Shown: positions 8,528 to 17,084 of the stretch, piece after piece
How positions within the stretch are numbered: position 1 is the first letter of the stretch
Layout of the letters: each line of letters begins with the position of its first letter
Assembly (NCBI RefSeq): GCF_014653115.1
Contig: NZ_BNAD01000003.1
Span: 301,077-365,076 of the forward strand
Reading direction: 5' to 3'
DNA from: Nocardioides flavus (ex Wang et al. 2016)
GTDB taxonomy: Bacteria; Actinomycetota; Actinomycetes; Propionibacteriales; Nocardioidaceae
Length of the DNA: 64,000 nucleotides
Translations under genes and position numbers: made by a program
The notes under the pieces: model-generated
What the model saw: the letters and a program-made list of their open reading frames with translations, nothing else
Databases searched by the model: none
What the model was told of the DNA's origin: nothing

Positions 8528-8556
8528 TTGACTTTAGTTCGAGTGTCGTACTAAAT
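8528..8556 (+). promoter_or_regulatory. xylB promoter
   Basis: TTGACT (8528-8533) and CTAAAT (8551-8556) are spaced by 17 nt, and the GTG of xylB follows the -10 by 6 nt, so the transcript would be leaderless. It is the best sigma-70-type match in the window. Confidence 0.65.
8533..8555 (+). promoter_or_regulatory. xylB operator (23-bp palindrome)
   Basis: TTTAGT at 8533-8538 pairs with ACTAAA at 8550-8555; counting inner bases, 9 of 11 positions per arm are symmetric around T8544. It fills the space between the -35 and the -10, so a bound repressor would block RNA polymerase. The obvious candidate is a ROK regulator encoded in this locus. Confidence 0.6.
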
Positions 8557-8562
8557 AGGGGT

Positions 8563-9951
8563 GTGACCCTCGTGCTCGGCATCGACTCCTCCACCCAGTC
8601 GACCAAGGCCCTCCTCGTCGACGCCGACGAGGGCACGGTCGTGGCGCGCCGGACGGCCCCCCACCCCGCCGGCACCGAGGTCGACCCCGCCGCGTGGCTG
8701 CACGCCGTCGACGAGGCGACCGACGGCCTGCTCGAGCGTGCCGACGCCGTCTCCGTCGCCGGCCAGCAGCACGGCATGGTCGCCGTCGACCGGACCGGCA
8801 CACCGGTGCGCGACGCACTGCTGTGGAACGACACCCGCTCCGCCGACGCCGCGCGCGACCTCGTCGCCGAGATGGGCGGCCCGCAGGCCTGCGCCGACGC
8901 GGTCGGCAGCGTCCTGGTCGCCTCCTTCACCTCCGCCAAGCTGCGCTGGCTGCGCGACCACGAGCCCGACCACGCGGCGCGCGTGCGAGCCGTACGCCTC
9001 CCCCACGACCACGTCTCGCTGCACCTCAGCACGCCCGGCACCGAGACGTTCACCGACCGGGGCGACGCCTCCGGCACCGGCTACTTCTCCGCACCCGACG
9101 ACGCCTGGCGCCCCGACCTCGCGGCGCTGGCCCTCGGCCACGAGGTCGACCTGCCGCGCCTGGTCGCGCCCGGAGCGGTCGCCGCCGAGACCACGCACGG
9201 CGCCGTCGTCGCCGGCGGCACCGGCGACAACATGGGCGCCGCCCTCGGCATGGCGCTCGGCCCCGGCGACCTGCTGGTCTCGGTCGGCACCTCGGGCGTC
9301 GCGTCGATGATCAGCCCGTCCCCGGTCGCCGACGGCACCGGCGTCGTCACCGGCTTCGCCGACGCGGCGGGCGGCTACCTGCCGATGGTCACCACCCTCA
9401 ACGCCGCCGGCATCCTCGACCTCCAGGCCCGCTGGCTCGGGGTCGACCACGACGGCCTCGCCGAGCTCGCCCTGGCGTCCACCCCCGGCGCGGGCGGGGT
9501 GACCCTGCTCCCCTACTACGGCGGGGAGCGCTCGCCCGACCGCCCCGGCGCCGTGGGCACGTGGACCGGCCTGACGCCGGCCACCACGCGCGCCGACCTC
9601 GCCCGCGCGGCGTACGAGGCCCTGCTCTGCTCGCTCGCCGACGCCGTCGACCGCCTGGTCGCCACCACCGGGCAGGAGCCGCGGCGCCTGCTGATGGTGG
9701 GCGGCGCGACGAGGAGCACCGCCCTGCAGGCACTGGCCCCGGCGGTCCTCGGCCGCGAGGTCGTGCTGCCACCGGAGGGCGAGTACGTCGCGCTCGGCGC
9801 CGCACGCCAGGCCGCCTGGGCCCTGGCCGGGACCGCTGAGCCGCCCACCTGGCCCGAGCCGCCGGGCACCGTGCTGCGCGCCGAGCCCACCCCCCACGTC
9901 CGCGAGGCGTACGCCGGCCTGCGCGAGCGCACCGCCCCCTGGACCCCCTGA
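8563..9951 (+). CDS. xylB: xylulokinase
   Basis: 462-residue FGGY-family kinase that phosphorylates D-xylulose to xylulose-5-phosphate. Features: N-terminal phosphate-1 region GIDSSTQSTKALLVD, the AGQQHGMV block near residue 67 typical of xylulokinase, WNDTR, and the C-terminal ATPase region with VGTSGV and MVGGATRS. Start GTG 8563 is set by the promoter 6 nt upstream. It is followed after 33 nt by xylA and then a ROK regulator, forming a xylose catabolic operon under the palindromic operator. Slightly shorter than the E. coli enzyme, usual for actinobacteria. Confidence 0.93.
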   Translation: MTLVLGIDSSTQSTKALLVDADEGTVVARRTAPHPAGTEVDPAAWLHAVDEATDGLLERADAVSVAGQQHGMVAVDRTGTPVRDALLWNDTRSADAARDLVAEMGGPQACADAVGSVLVASFTSAKLRWLRDHEPDHAARVRAVRLPHDHVSLHLSTPGTETFTDRGDASGTGYFSAPDDAWRPDLAALALGHEVDLPRLVAPGAVAAETTHGAVVAGGTGDNMGAALGMALGPGDLLVSVGTSGVASMISPSPVADGTGVVTGFADAAGGYLPMVTTLNAAGILDLQARWLGVDHDGLAELALASTPGAGGVTLLPYYGGERSPDRPGAVGTWTGLTPATTRADLARAAYEALLCSLADAVDRLVATTGQEPRRLLMVGGATRSTALQALAPAVLGREVVLPPEGEYVALGAARQAAWALAGTAEPPTWPEPPGTVLRAEPTPHVREAYAGLRERTAPWTP

Positions 9952-9984
9952 CCCACCCCAGCTCCTGCAACGGAAGGCACCTCG

Positions 9985-11151
9985 ATGGCCACCCAGATCC
10001 CCACCCCGACCCCCGATGACAAGTTCTCCTTCGGCCTCTGGACCGTCGGCTGGCAGGGCGTCGACCCCTTCGGCGGCGCCACCCGGCCGCAGATGGACAC
10101 CGTCCACGCCCTGGAGAAGCTCGCTGAGCTCGGCGCCTACGGCGTGAACTTCCACGACGACGACGTCATCCCCTTCGGCAGCGACGACGCGACCCGCGAC
10201 AAGATCATCGCCCGCTTCCGGCAGGGCCTCGACGACACCGGCCTGGTGGTCACCACCGCCACGACCAACCTCTTCAGCCACCCGGTCTTCAAGGCCGGCG
10301 CCTTCACCAACAACGACCGCGACGTGCGCCGCTTCGCGCTGCGCAAGGTGATGCGCAACATCGACCTCGCCGCCTCGCTCGGCGCGAAGGTCTACGTCGC
10401 GTGGGGCGGGCGCGAGGGCGCGGAGTACGGCGCCTCGCAGGACACCCGCGTCGCCCTCGACCGCATGAAGGAGGCCTTCGACGTCCTCGGCGACTACGTG
10501 ACCGACCACGGCTACGACCTGCGCTTCGCGATCGAGCCCAAGCCCAACGAGCCTCGCGGCGACATCCTCCTCCCGACGATCGGGCACGCCCTGGCCTTCA
10601 TCGAGCGCCTGGAGCGCCCCGAGCTGGTCGGCGTGAACCCGGAGATCGGCCACGAGGAGATGGCCGGCATGAACGCGGCCGCCGGCTACGCGCAGGCGAT
10701 CTGGGCCGGCAAGCTCTTCCACATCGACCTCAACGGCCAGAACGGCCCGAAGTACGACCAGGACCTGCGCTTCGGCGCCGGCAACGTGCGCGGCGCCTTC
10801 TGGGTCGTCGACGCGCTGCTCGAGGGCGGCTACGACGGGCCGGTCCACTTCGACTACAAGCCCGCGCGCACCGACGACGAGGACGGCGTGTGGGTCTCGG
10901 CCGCGGCCAACATGCGCAACTACCTGATCCTGCGCGAGAAGGTGAGGGCCTTCCGCGCCGACCCCGAGGTGCAGGCCGCCCTCGATGCCGCCAAGGTCCC
11001 CGAGCTGTCGGTCCCGACCGTGGGCGACGGCGAGGGGTGGCGCGGACTGCTGGACGCCGAGCCGGTCGACCCCGACGCGCTGGCCGCCCGCGGCGCCGCC
11101 TTCGAGCACCTCGACCAGCTGGCGCTCGAGCACCTCTACGGCGTCCGCTGA
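9985..11151 (+). CDS. xylA: xylose isomerase
   Basis: 388 residues, the length of Streptomyces-type class I xylose isomerase. Converts D-xylose to D-xylulose using two divalent metals in a TIM barrel. Seen: [10 protein letters not shown] with the catalytic His near residue 54, [24 protein letters not shown] (metal Glu and Lys), [11 protein letters not shown], and the metal site [27 protein letters not shown] ribosome site precedes the ATG. Second gene of the xylB operon; the regulator begins 3 nt after its stop. Confidence 0.96.
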   Translation: MATQIPTPTPDDKFSFGLWTVGWQGVDPFGGATRPQMDTVHALEKLAELGAYGVNFHDDDVIPFGSDDATRDKIIARFRQGLDDTGLVVTTATTNLFSHPVFKAGAFTNNDRDVRRFALRKVMRNIDLAASLGAKVYVAWGGREGAEYGASQDTRVALDRMKEAFDVLGDYVTDHGYDLRFAIEPKPNEPRGDILLPTIGHALAFIERLERPELVGVNPEIGHEEMAGMNAAAGYAQAIWAGKLFHIDLNGQNGPKYDQDLRFGAGNVRGAFWVVDALLEGGYDGPVHFDYKPARTDDEDGVWVSAAANMRNYLILREKVRAFRADPEVQAALDAAKVPELSVPTVGDGEGWRGLLDAEPVDPDALAARGAAFEHLDQLALEHLYGVR

Positions 11152-11153
11152 CG

Positions 11154-12341
11154 GTGCCACCCCTGACCGTCCAGCCCCGCAACGCCGGGACCGAGGGGCT
11201 GCGCCGGCAGAACACCGCAGCCGTCCTGCGATCCCTGCGTGAGCACGGCGCGTCCTCGCGCGCCGAGCTCGCGCAGCACACCGGGCTCGCCAAGGCCACC
11301 GTCGGCGTGATCGTCGCCGGCCTCGAGGCGGCGGGCGTCGTGGTCGAGGAGGACGTCCGGTCCGGCACCCGCGGCCGCCCCGGCCGACCCCTCACGCTGC
11401 GTGGCGAACGCCACGTCGGGCTGGGCCTCGAGCTCAACGTCGACTACGTCTCGGCGGTGGTCCTCGACCTGGGCGGGACCGTGCTGGCCGGCGACACCCG
11501 GCCGGCGACCGGCCCCGACGCGCTGGGCGGGCTCGTGCGCGACGTGGTCGGTGAGCACCTCCCCGGCCGCGAGGTCGTCGGGACGACCCTCGCCGTCCCG
11601 GCGCTGGTGCGCGGCGACGACCGTACGGTCGCCTGGGCCCCCAACCTCGACGTCGCGGGCCGGGACCTGGCCGCGACCGTCTCGGGCCTCGTCCCGGGTG
11701 GCGCGGTGCAGGTGAGCAACGACGCCAACTGCGCGGCGTACGCCGAGGCGCACCACGGTGCTGCCCGTGGCGCGCGGCACGCGCTCTACCTCACCGGCAC
11801 CGTCGGCATCGGCGCCGGCATCCTCCAGCACGGCGAGCTCGTGCGCGGCGGGGCCGGGTTCGCCGGCGAGGTCGGCCATGTGCCCGTGGGCGACCCGGCC
11901 GCGGCGTGCGGGTGCGGTCGCCGCGGTTGCTGGGAGGCGTCGGTCGGCCTGCACGCGATGCTCGCCGCAGTCGGCATGCCCGAGCTCGACACCCCGCTGC
12001 GCAGCGCCGAGGCGGTGGCCGCGCGAGCGCTCGACGACGCCGGCGTGCGTGCCGGGCTCGAGCGCGTGGGCCACGACCTGGGCCTCGGCATCGCGATGCT
12101 CAGCAGCATCCTCGACCCCGAGGTCGTGGTGCTCGGCGGCTACTTCGCCGCGCTCGGCGACCTCGTCCTCGCACCCGCGCGCCGCACGCTCGACGAACGG
12201 CTCGCCTCGCCCGCGCAGGTCCGCCCGGACCTGCGCGCGAGCACGCTCGGGATCGGGGCCGCCGCCCTCGGCGCGGCCGAGCAGTCGCTCGGGCCGGTGT
12301 TCGCCGGGGAGCTCGACCTGACGGGACAGCTCCCGGGCTAG
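11154..12341 (+). CDS. ROK family transcriptional regulator (XylR-like), catabolic operon
   Basis: 395 residues. An N-terminal winged helix-turn-helix (SSRAELAQHTGLAKATVGVIVAGLEAAGVV, residues 35-65) precedes a ROK sugar-kinase-like domain with the zinc motif CGCGRRGCWE near residue 245. GTG start lies 3 nt after the xylA stop. As third gene of xylB-xylA it is the likely repressor of the TTTAGT-N11-ACTAAA operator at xylB, with xylose or a derivative as inducer; this assignment is inference. It is convergent with the second ROK gene, whose stop lies 11 nt away. Confidence 0.9.
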   Translation: MPPLTVQPRNAGTEGLRRQNTAAVLRSLREHGASSRAELAQHTGLAKATVGVIVAGLEAAGVVVEEDVRSGTRGRPGRPLTLRGERHVGLGLELNVDYVSAVVLDLGGTVLAGDTRPATGPDALGGLVRDVVGEHLPGREVVGTTLAVPALVRGDDRTVAWAPNLDVAGRDLAATVSGLVPGGAVQVSNDANCAAYAEAHHGAARGARHALYLTGTVGIGAGILQHGELVRGGAGFAGEVGHVPVGDPAAACGCGRRGCWEASVGLHAMLAAVGMPELDTPLRSAEAVAARALDDAGVRAGLERVGHDLGLGIAMLSSILDPEVVVLGGYFAALGDLVLAPARRTLDERLASPAQVRPDLRASTLGIGAAALGAAEQSLGPVFAGELDLTGQLPG

Positions 12342-12351
12342 CAGGCGCCGT

Positions 12352-13581
12352 TCACCCGACGAGCCGGGAGCGTACGTCCACGAGGGCGGTGCCGAGCGCC
12401 GCCACCGGGTCGACGAACAGCGGGTCGAGGGCGATCTCGGCCGCGCCGAGGAGCGCGGAGTCGGACCCCAGGCCCGGCAGGGCCAGCGTCACCGACTCCA
12501 GGGGGGCGGGCAGCGCCCGGTCGGCGAGCCCCGCGTCGACCTCGGCCCCCACGAGCGGGTAGAGCACTCGGAAGTAGCCGCCGAGGACGATCATCCGGGG
12601 GTTGAAGGTGTTGACGATGCTCGCGAGCCCGTGGCCCACCGCGGTGCCGGTGGCGCGCAGCTCACGCGTCGGCACGGTGAAGCCCTCCAGCACCTCGTCG
12701 AGCTGGGCGACCTTGTCGGGCGGGCAGTGGATGGCCTCGGCGATGGCGTGACCCCCCACCTCGGTCTCCCAGCAGCCGAGGTTGCCACAGTGGCACGGCC
12801 GGCCCTGCGGGTTGAAGCGCAGGTGCCCGACCTCGCCCGCGTAGCCGCCGGCACCCTCCAGGCGTACGCCGCCGGCGATGACACCGGCACCGACACCGAC
12901 GTTGCCCGAGACGTAGATCAGGTCGTCGACCCCCACGCCCGCGCCGCGCACGTGCTCGGCCAGCGCGCCGAGGTCGGCGTCGTTGGCGATCGAGACCGGC
13001 ACGTCGAGCCCCAGCGCGGCCAGCACGATCCCTCCGAAGGACACGTCGTGCCACTCGAGGTTGGGTGCCAGCCGGACCAACCCGTCGCTGCGACGCACGA
13101 GGCCGGGGACGCTGATGCCGATGCCGACCAGCGGCGCCGTGGCCGGTGCGCCCTCGACGACGCGCCGGATGAGCGCAGCGACCGCTGCACCCACCTGCCA
13201 CGCCTCCCCGTCGCTGTGCACCGGTGCCTGGGCGCGCTCGAGCACCCGGCCGCCGAGCCCCACCCGTGCCACGACGGCTCGGTCGACGCCGAGGTCGACG
13301 GCGATCACGTAGGGCCCGTCGGGCGCGATGCGCACGCCCGCGGACGGGCGCCCCGCTCCCTGCCGGGCGCCGCCCACGGCCGTGGTGTGCTCGGAGATCC
13401 CGAGCGACTCCAGCTCGCCGGCCAGGCCGGCGATGGTGCTGCGGTTGAGCCCCATCAGGCTGGTCAGCTCGGCACGCGAGGTGTGGCCGGCCCCGTGGAC
13501 GTGCCGGAGCATGGTGCCGAGGTTGTGGCGCCGCACGGCCTCCTGGTTGGTGCCCAGGCCCGCGCGCCGTTGCGGGCTCAT
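12352..13581 (-). CDS. ROK family transcriptional regulator, transport operon
   Basis: 409 residues with the same layout: helix-turn-helix at about residues 35-65 (TSRAELTSLMGLNRSTIAGLAGELESLG) and a ROK domain with CHCGNLGCWE near residue 255. It begins 9 nt after the permease stop, so it is the last gene of xylF-xylG-xylH. The two ROK proteins are clearly homologous but diverged, and each terminates its own half of the xylose locus. A role as regulator of the 25-bp palindrome upstream of xylF is likely but inferred. Confidence 0.9.
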   Translation of the reverse strand: MSPQRRAGLGTNQEAVRRHNLGTMLRHVHGAGHTSRAELTSLMGLNRSTIAGLAGELESLGISEHTTAVGGARQGAGRPSAGVRIAPDGPYVIAVDLGVDRAVVARVGLGGRVLERAQAPVHSDGEAWQVGAAVAALIRRVVEGAPATAPLVGIGISVPGLVRRSDGLVRLAPNLEWHDVSFGGIVLAALGLDVPVSIANDADLGALAEHVRGAGVGVDDLIYVSGNVGVGAGVIAGGVRLEGAGGYAGEVGHLRFNPQGRPCHCGNLGCWETEVGGHAIAEAIHCPPDKVAQLDEVLEGFTVPTRELRATGTAVGHGLASIVNTFNPRMIVLGGYFRVLYPLVGAEVDAGLADRALPAPLESVTLALPGLGSDSALLGAAEIALDPLFVDPVAALGTALVDVRSRLVG

Positions 13582-13590
13582 GGTCGTGAC

Positions 13591-14865
13591 CTAGACGCCC
13601 GCCGAGGAGCGGCGACGACGCGAGATCGCGTCGACGCTCGCCGCGAGCAGCAGGACGCCGCCGGTGACGAGGAAGTTGATGTAGCTCGCCTGGTTGAGCA
13701 GGCCCAGACCGTTGGGGATGGTCGCGATGACCAGACCGCCGACGACGGCGTCCATCGCGCGACCCCGGCCGCCGAAGAGGCTGGTGCCGCCGATGACCGC
13801 GGCGCCCACGGCGTACAGCAGCTCGTTGCCGCCACCGGATCCCGGGGAAACCTTGCCGGTGTACGACGCGGCGAGCAGGCCGCTGATGGCGGCCATCGAG
13901 GAGCAGATCACGAAGGCCATGATCTTGACCCGCAGCACGTTGATGCCGGCGCGACGTGCGGCCTCGGCGTTGCCGCCGACGGCGTAGAGGTGGCGGCCGA
14001 ACCGGGTCTTGGTCAGCACGAAGGTCCAGAAGAGCAGCAGCGCGATGACCACCGGGGCCACCCAGGGGATGCCGCTGATGTTGAAGTTGGGGTTGGGCGC
14101 ACGGTTGGCGCTGAGCAGCGCCGTCAGGCCCAGCACGACTGCGGCCAGCACGCCGATCTTGAGGACCACGAGACCGAGGGGCTCGTGGATCAGGCCCTTG
14201 GCCGACAGCGAGCGGTAGCGCCACAGCGACAGGGCTGCGAACCCGACGACGATGACGACTGCAGCGATCCAGCCCGCGGTGACCGGGACGTTCTTGATGG
14301 ACAGTCCGCGCAGCACCTCGTCGTTGAACCGCAGCGAGCCGCCCGAGCCGATGAGGCGCAGCGGCACCGCCTGCAGGGCGAGGAAGAACGCGAGCGTGAC
14401 GACGAAGGACGGGATGCCGAGCATGGAGACGAGGGCGCCGATCACGAGGCCGATCACCGCGCCGACGGCGACGCCGGCGAGCGTCGCCATCCACCACGTC
14501 CAGTCGTAGTCGATGAGCATCAGCGCGATGATCGTGGCCGACGCGCCGCCGGCGACTCCGGCCGACAGGTCGATCTCGCCGAGGAGCAGCACGAAGACGA
14601 TGCCCATCGCCAGGACGATGATCGAGCCGGCCTGGATGACCAGGTTGGCCATGTTGTAGGTCGTCAGGAACCGGTCGTTGAGGGACGAGAAGACGACGAA
14701 CAGGAAGATCAGGCCGAGGATGGCCGGCAGCGATCCCATGTCTCCGCCGCGGAGGCGGTTGACGTACTCGCGGGCCGAGTCGCCGATCGTCGCGGCCTGC
14801 ACGTTGTCGCGGTCGAAGCCGCTGGCGGCCGGCGTGGGGGACGCGGTGTCGGTGTCTGCACTCAT
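13591..14865 (-). CDS. sugar ABC transporter permease (XylH-like)
   Basis: 424 residues, hydrophobic with about ten membrane segments, of the ribose/xylose permease family. The LLGEIDLSAGVAGG motif typical of RbsC/XylH lies near residue 95 and the coupling region GRHLYAVGGNAEAARRAGIN near residue 300. The soluble N-terminus of about 45 residues ends in SAREYVNRLRGGDMGS. Forms the membrane channel with the ATPase upstream and the binding lipoprotein. Length near 420 fits XylH rather than the shorter RbsC. Confidence 0.9.
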   Translation of the reverse strand: MSADTDTASPTPAASGFDRDNVQAATIGDSAREYVNRLRGGDMGSLPAILGLIFLFVVFSSLNDRFLTTYNMANLVIQAGSIIVLAMGIVFVLLLGEIDLSAGVAGGASATIIALMLIDYDWTWWMATLAGVAVGAVIGLVIGALVSMLGIPSFVVTLAFFLALQAVPLRLIGSGGSLRFNDEVLRGLSIKNVPVTAGWIAAVVIVVGFAALSLWRYRSLSAKGLIHEPLGLVVLKIGVLAAVVLGLTALLSANRAPNPNFNISGIPWVAPVVIALLLFWTFVLTKTRFGRHLYAVGGNAEAARRAGINVLRVKIMAFVICSSMAAISGLLAASYTGKVSPGSGGGNELLYAVGAAVIGGTSLFGGRGRAMDAVVGGLVIATIPNGLGLLNQASYINFLVTGGVLLLAASVDAISRRRRSSAGV

Positions 14866-14885
14866 GGTGTGGTCTCCGGTCCTTC

Positions 14886-15662
14886 TCAGACGGTCGCGGT
14901 CGCGGGGTTCTCGGCGATGCCGAGGTCGCCGGAGCGTCCGGCGGTGATGAGCTCGACGACCTGGCTGTGGGTGACGTCCTTGGCCGGGACGTCGGCGGCC
15001 ACGCGGCCGAGGTAGAGCGCGGTGATGCGGTCGGCGACCTCGAAGACGTCGCCCATGTTGTGCGAGATCAGCACCACGCCGAGCCCGCGGTCGGCGAGGC
15101 GGCGCACGAGGTCGAGGACCTGGCGGGTCTGCGCGACGCCGAGCGCCGCGGTCGGCTCGTCGAGCAGGACGATCTTGGAGTTCCACAGGACGGCCTTGGC
15201 GATGGCCACGGTCTGGCGCTGGCCGCCGGACAGGCTGGCCACGCTCTGGCGCACGGACTTGACCGTGCGGACCGAGAGGGAGGCGAGGGTCTCGCGGGCG
15301 CGGGACTCCATCGTCACCTCGTCGAGGCCGATGCCCTTGGTCTCCTCGCGCCCGAGGAACATGTTCTGGACGATGTCGAGGTTGTCGCACAGCGCGAGGT
15401 CCTGGTAGACGACCTCGACGCCGAGGGCGGCCACGTCGCGCGGGCCGTGCACCTCGACCTTCTTTCCCTCGAAGAGGTAGTCACCGCTGTCGCGGCCGTA
15501 GATGCCGGCGATGATCTTGACCAGGGTGGACTTGCCGGCACCGTTGTCGCCGACGAGCGCGGTCACCTGCCCCGGGTAGACGGCGAAGTCGACGTCGTGC
15601 AGCACGTGCACGACACCGAAGCTCTTGTTGACGCCACGCAGCTCGAGCAGCGGTTCAACCAT
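14886..15662 (-). CDS. sugar ABC transporter ATP-binding protein (single-domain XylG-like)
   Basis: 258 residues with one complete ABC domain: Walker A GDNGAGKST near residue 38, signature LSGGQRQ, Walker B IVLLDEPTAALG and the SHNM switch histidine. Classical XylG has two fused ABC domains of about 500 residues; this single-domain form is common with actinobacterial xylose-type permeases and would act as a homodimer. ATG 15662 matches the family start (MVEPLLELRGVNKSFG). It lies between the binding protein and permease genes, 20 nt from the permease start. Confidence 0.9.
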   Translation of the reverse strand: MVEPLLELRGVNKSFGVVHVLHDVDFAVYPGQVTALVGDNGAGKSTLVKIIAGIYGRDSGDYLFEGKKVEVHGPRDVAALGVEVVYQDLALCDNLDIVQNMFLGREETKGIGLDEVTMESRARETLASLSVRTVKSVRQSVASLSGGQRQTVAIAKAVLWNSKIVLLDEPTAALGVAQTRQVLDLVRRLADRGLGVVLISHNMGDVFEVADRITALYLGRVAADVPAKDVTHSQVVELITAGRSGDLGIAENPATATV

Positions 15663-15723
15663 GGGTCCTACTCCGATCGCGAAGAATTTGTTGTCCGCGT
15701 GAACGCAGCGGACCGATCTGGGG

Positions 15724-15764
15724 GTGGGACGGCGCCCGGGCTCGAGGCCCGGACGCCGTCCCAC
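15724..15764 (-). terminator. strong intercistronic stem-loop between xylF and xylG
   Basis: Arms 15724-15741 and 15747-15764 pair at 17 of 18 positions around a 5-nt loop. There is no T-run. Position just after the xylF stop suggests partial termination or protection of the xylF message, giving more binding protein than membrane components. Confidence 0.7.
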
Positions 15765-15773
15765 GTCAGGTGA

Positions 15774-16871
15774 TCAGGAGATGCCGGCCTCGGCGCACAG
15801 GTCGGCGAACTCGCCGACGCACACGTCCTCGGCCTTCTGGCCACCGTCCTCGATGACGTCGCCGACGTTGTCCTTGGTGATGGACTGCGGCTCGAGGAGG
15901 ATGGACGGGACCTCGCTGTCGTCGGAGGAGTCGACGGTGGTGCCGGTGGTCTCCGCGTCCTCACCGTTGGCGAGCGCGATGGCGACGTCGGCCAGGGCCT
16001 GCGCCTCCTGCGTGGCGGACTTGTAGACCGTCATGCACTGCGTGCCGGCGAGCACGTTCTGCAGGCCCTCGACCGTGGCGTCCTGACCGGTGACCGGGAC
16101 CTTGCCGGCCTGGCCGTTGCCCTCGAGGATGCTGATCGCGGCGCCGCCGAGACCGTCGTTGGCGGCGAGCACGCCGTCGACCTTGCCGTCAGCAGCGGTG
16201 TAGAGCTGCTGGAAGATCGTGGCGGCCTCCTCGTTGTCCCAGTCCGGGACGGCCTGCTCACCGACGACGGTGTAGTTCTCGATCTCGTCGAGCACGCTGT
16301 GCGCGCCCTCGGCGAAGAGCGTGGCGTTGTTGTCGGTCGGCGAGCCGTTGAGGTAGACGATGTTCGCCTTCTTGTCGCCGAGGCAGTCCGCGAGGCCCTG
16401 GCCCTGCAGCTCGCCCACGACGGTGTTGTCGAACGAGACGTAGTACTCCGCCGAGCCGCCGAGGGTCAGGCGGTCGTAGTCGATGGTGGCGACGCCCTGC
16501 GAGGCCGCCTTCTCCTGGATCGCGGCGCCCGACTCGGAGTCGAGGTTGACGATCGCGAGGACCGTCACGCCGTCACCGATCATCGTGTCGGCGATCTGGG
16601 TCATCCGCTCGGCGTCACCCTCAGCGTTCTGGATGTCGTACTCGACACCGGCCTCCTCGAAGGCGGCCTCGAGTGCCGGACGGTCCGCGCTCTCCCAGCG
16701 CACCGAGGACTCGGTGTCGGGGAGGATGACGCCGATCTTGCCCGCGGCCTCGGAGCCGCCGCCGCCCTCGCTGCCGCTGCCGGTGTCGCCGCCGTCGTCG
16801 CTGCCACAGGCCGACAGGGTCATGGCCGCACCCACGAGGGTGACGAGGACCAAGTTGTGCTTCCGCTTCAC
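15774..16871 (-). CDS. xylF: xylose-type sugar ABC transporter substrate-binding lipoprotein
   Basis: 365 residues. Lipoprotein signal MKRKHNLVLVTLVGAAMTLSAC with lipobox LSAC, then a Gly/Ser linker. Lobe 1 begins KIGVILPDTESSVRWESADRP; the hallmark blocks IDYDRL and YYVSFDN, with VGELQG, match XylF, while GVLAANDGLGGAAI and VTGQDATVEGLQNVLAGTQCMTVYKS form lobe 2. It captures the sugar outside the membrane for the permease and ATPase. GTG start has AGGAGG 8 nt upstream. First gene of the transport operon, downstream of a perfect palindrome and a CRP-like site. Confidence 0.92.
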   Translation of the reverse strand: MKRKHNLVLVTLVGAAMTLSACGSDDGGDTGSGSEGGGGSEAAGKIGVILPDTESSVRWESADRPALEAAFEEAGVEYDIQNAEGDAERMTQIADTMIGDGVTVLAIVNLDSESGAAIQEKAASQGVATIDYDRLTLGGSAEYYVSFDNTVVGELQGQGLADCLGDKKANIVYLNGSPTDNNATLFAEGAHSVLDEIENYTVVGEQAVPDWDNEEAATIFQQLYTAADGKVDGVLAANDGLGGAAISILEGNGQAGKVPVTGQDATVEGLQNVLAGTQCMTVYKSATQEAQALADVAIALANGEDAETTGTTVDSSDDSEVPSILLEPQSITKDNVGDVIEDGGQKAEDVCVGEFADLCAEAGIS

Positions 16872-16926
16872 GCGAACCGCCTCCTAGCGATTTCGTGCAC
16901 GTCGGCCCTGGTCGGCAGCCGGCGTA

Positions 16927-16951
16927 CATATGTTGTTCGGAACAACATATG
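16927..16951 (-). promoter_or_regulatory. xylF operator: perfect 25-bp palindrome
   Basis: CATATGTTGTTC (16927-16938), a central G, and GAACAACATATG (16940-16951) are exact reverse complements. It lies 56-80 bp upstream of the xylF start. Symmetry, length and position suit a dimeric repressor such as the ROK protein encoded last in the operon. Confidence 0.7.
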
Positions 16952-16953
16952 AA

Positions 16954-16967
16954 GTGACCGTCATCAC
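16954..16967. promoter_or_regulatory. CRP/GlxR-like site (GTGA-N6-TCAC)
   Basis: GTGA (16954-16957), CCGTCA, TCAC (16964-16967). It touches the xylF palindrome and lies about 90 bp upstream of xylF and 125 bp upstream of aceB. The core equals the CRP-family consensus of actinobacteria; the function is inferred. Confidence 0.45.
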
Positions 16968-17072
16968 GTCCAGACCGGACGCCGGGCCGTTGCCGGTTCG
17001 TTACCAAAACCGGGGGCGGGCGTAGCACCGGTCTGGTCCACCGATCCGCCGTCCCGACGGCGCGCGGGCGGC

Positions 17073-17078
17073 TAGCGT
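17073..17078 (+). promoter_or_regulatory. leaderless-type -10 element of aceB (TAGCGT)
   Basis: TAGCGT is followed by 6 nt and the ATG at 17085. Confidence 0.5.
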
Positions 17079-17084
17079 GGCCGG

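Noticed and set aside
8551..11160. 869-codon minus-strand frame
   Set aside because: Exact shadow of xylB and xylA; no domain features.
12631..15015. 794-codon plus-strand frame
   Set aside because: Antisense to the ROK, permease and ATPase genes with a low-complexity Asp/Gly/His-rich product typical of shadow frames.
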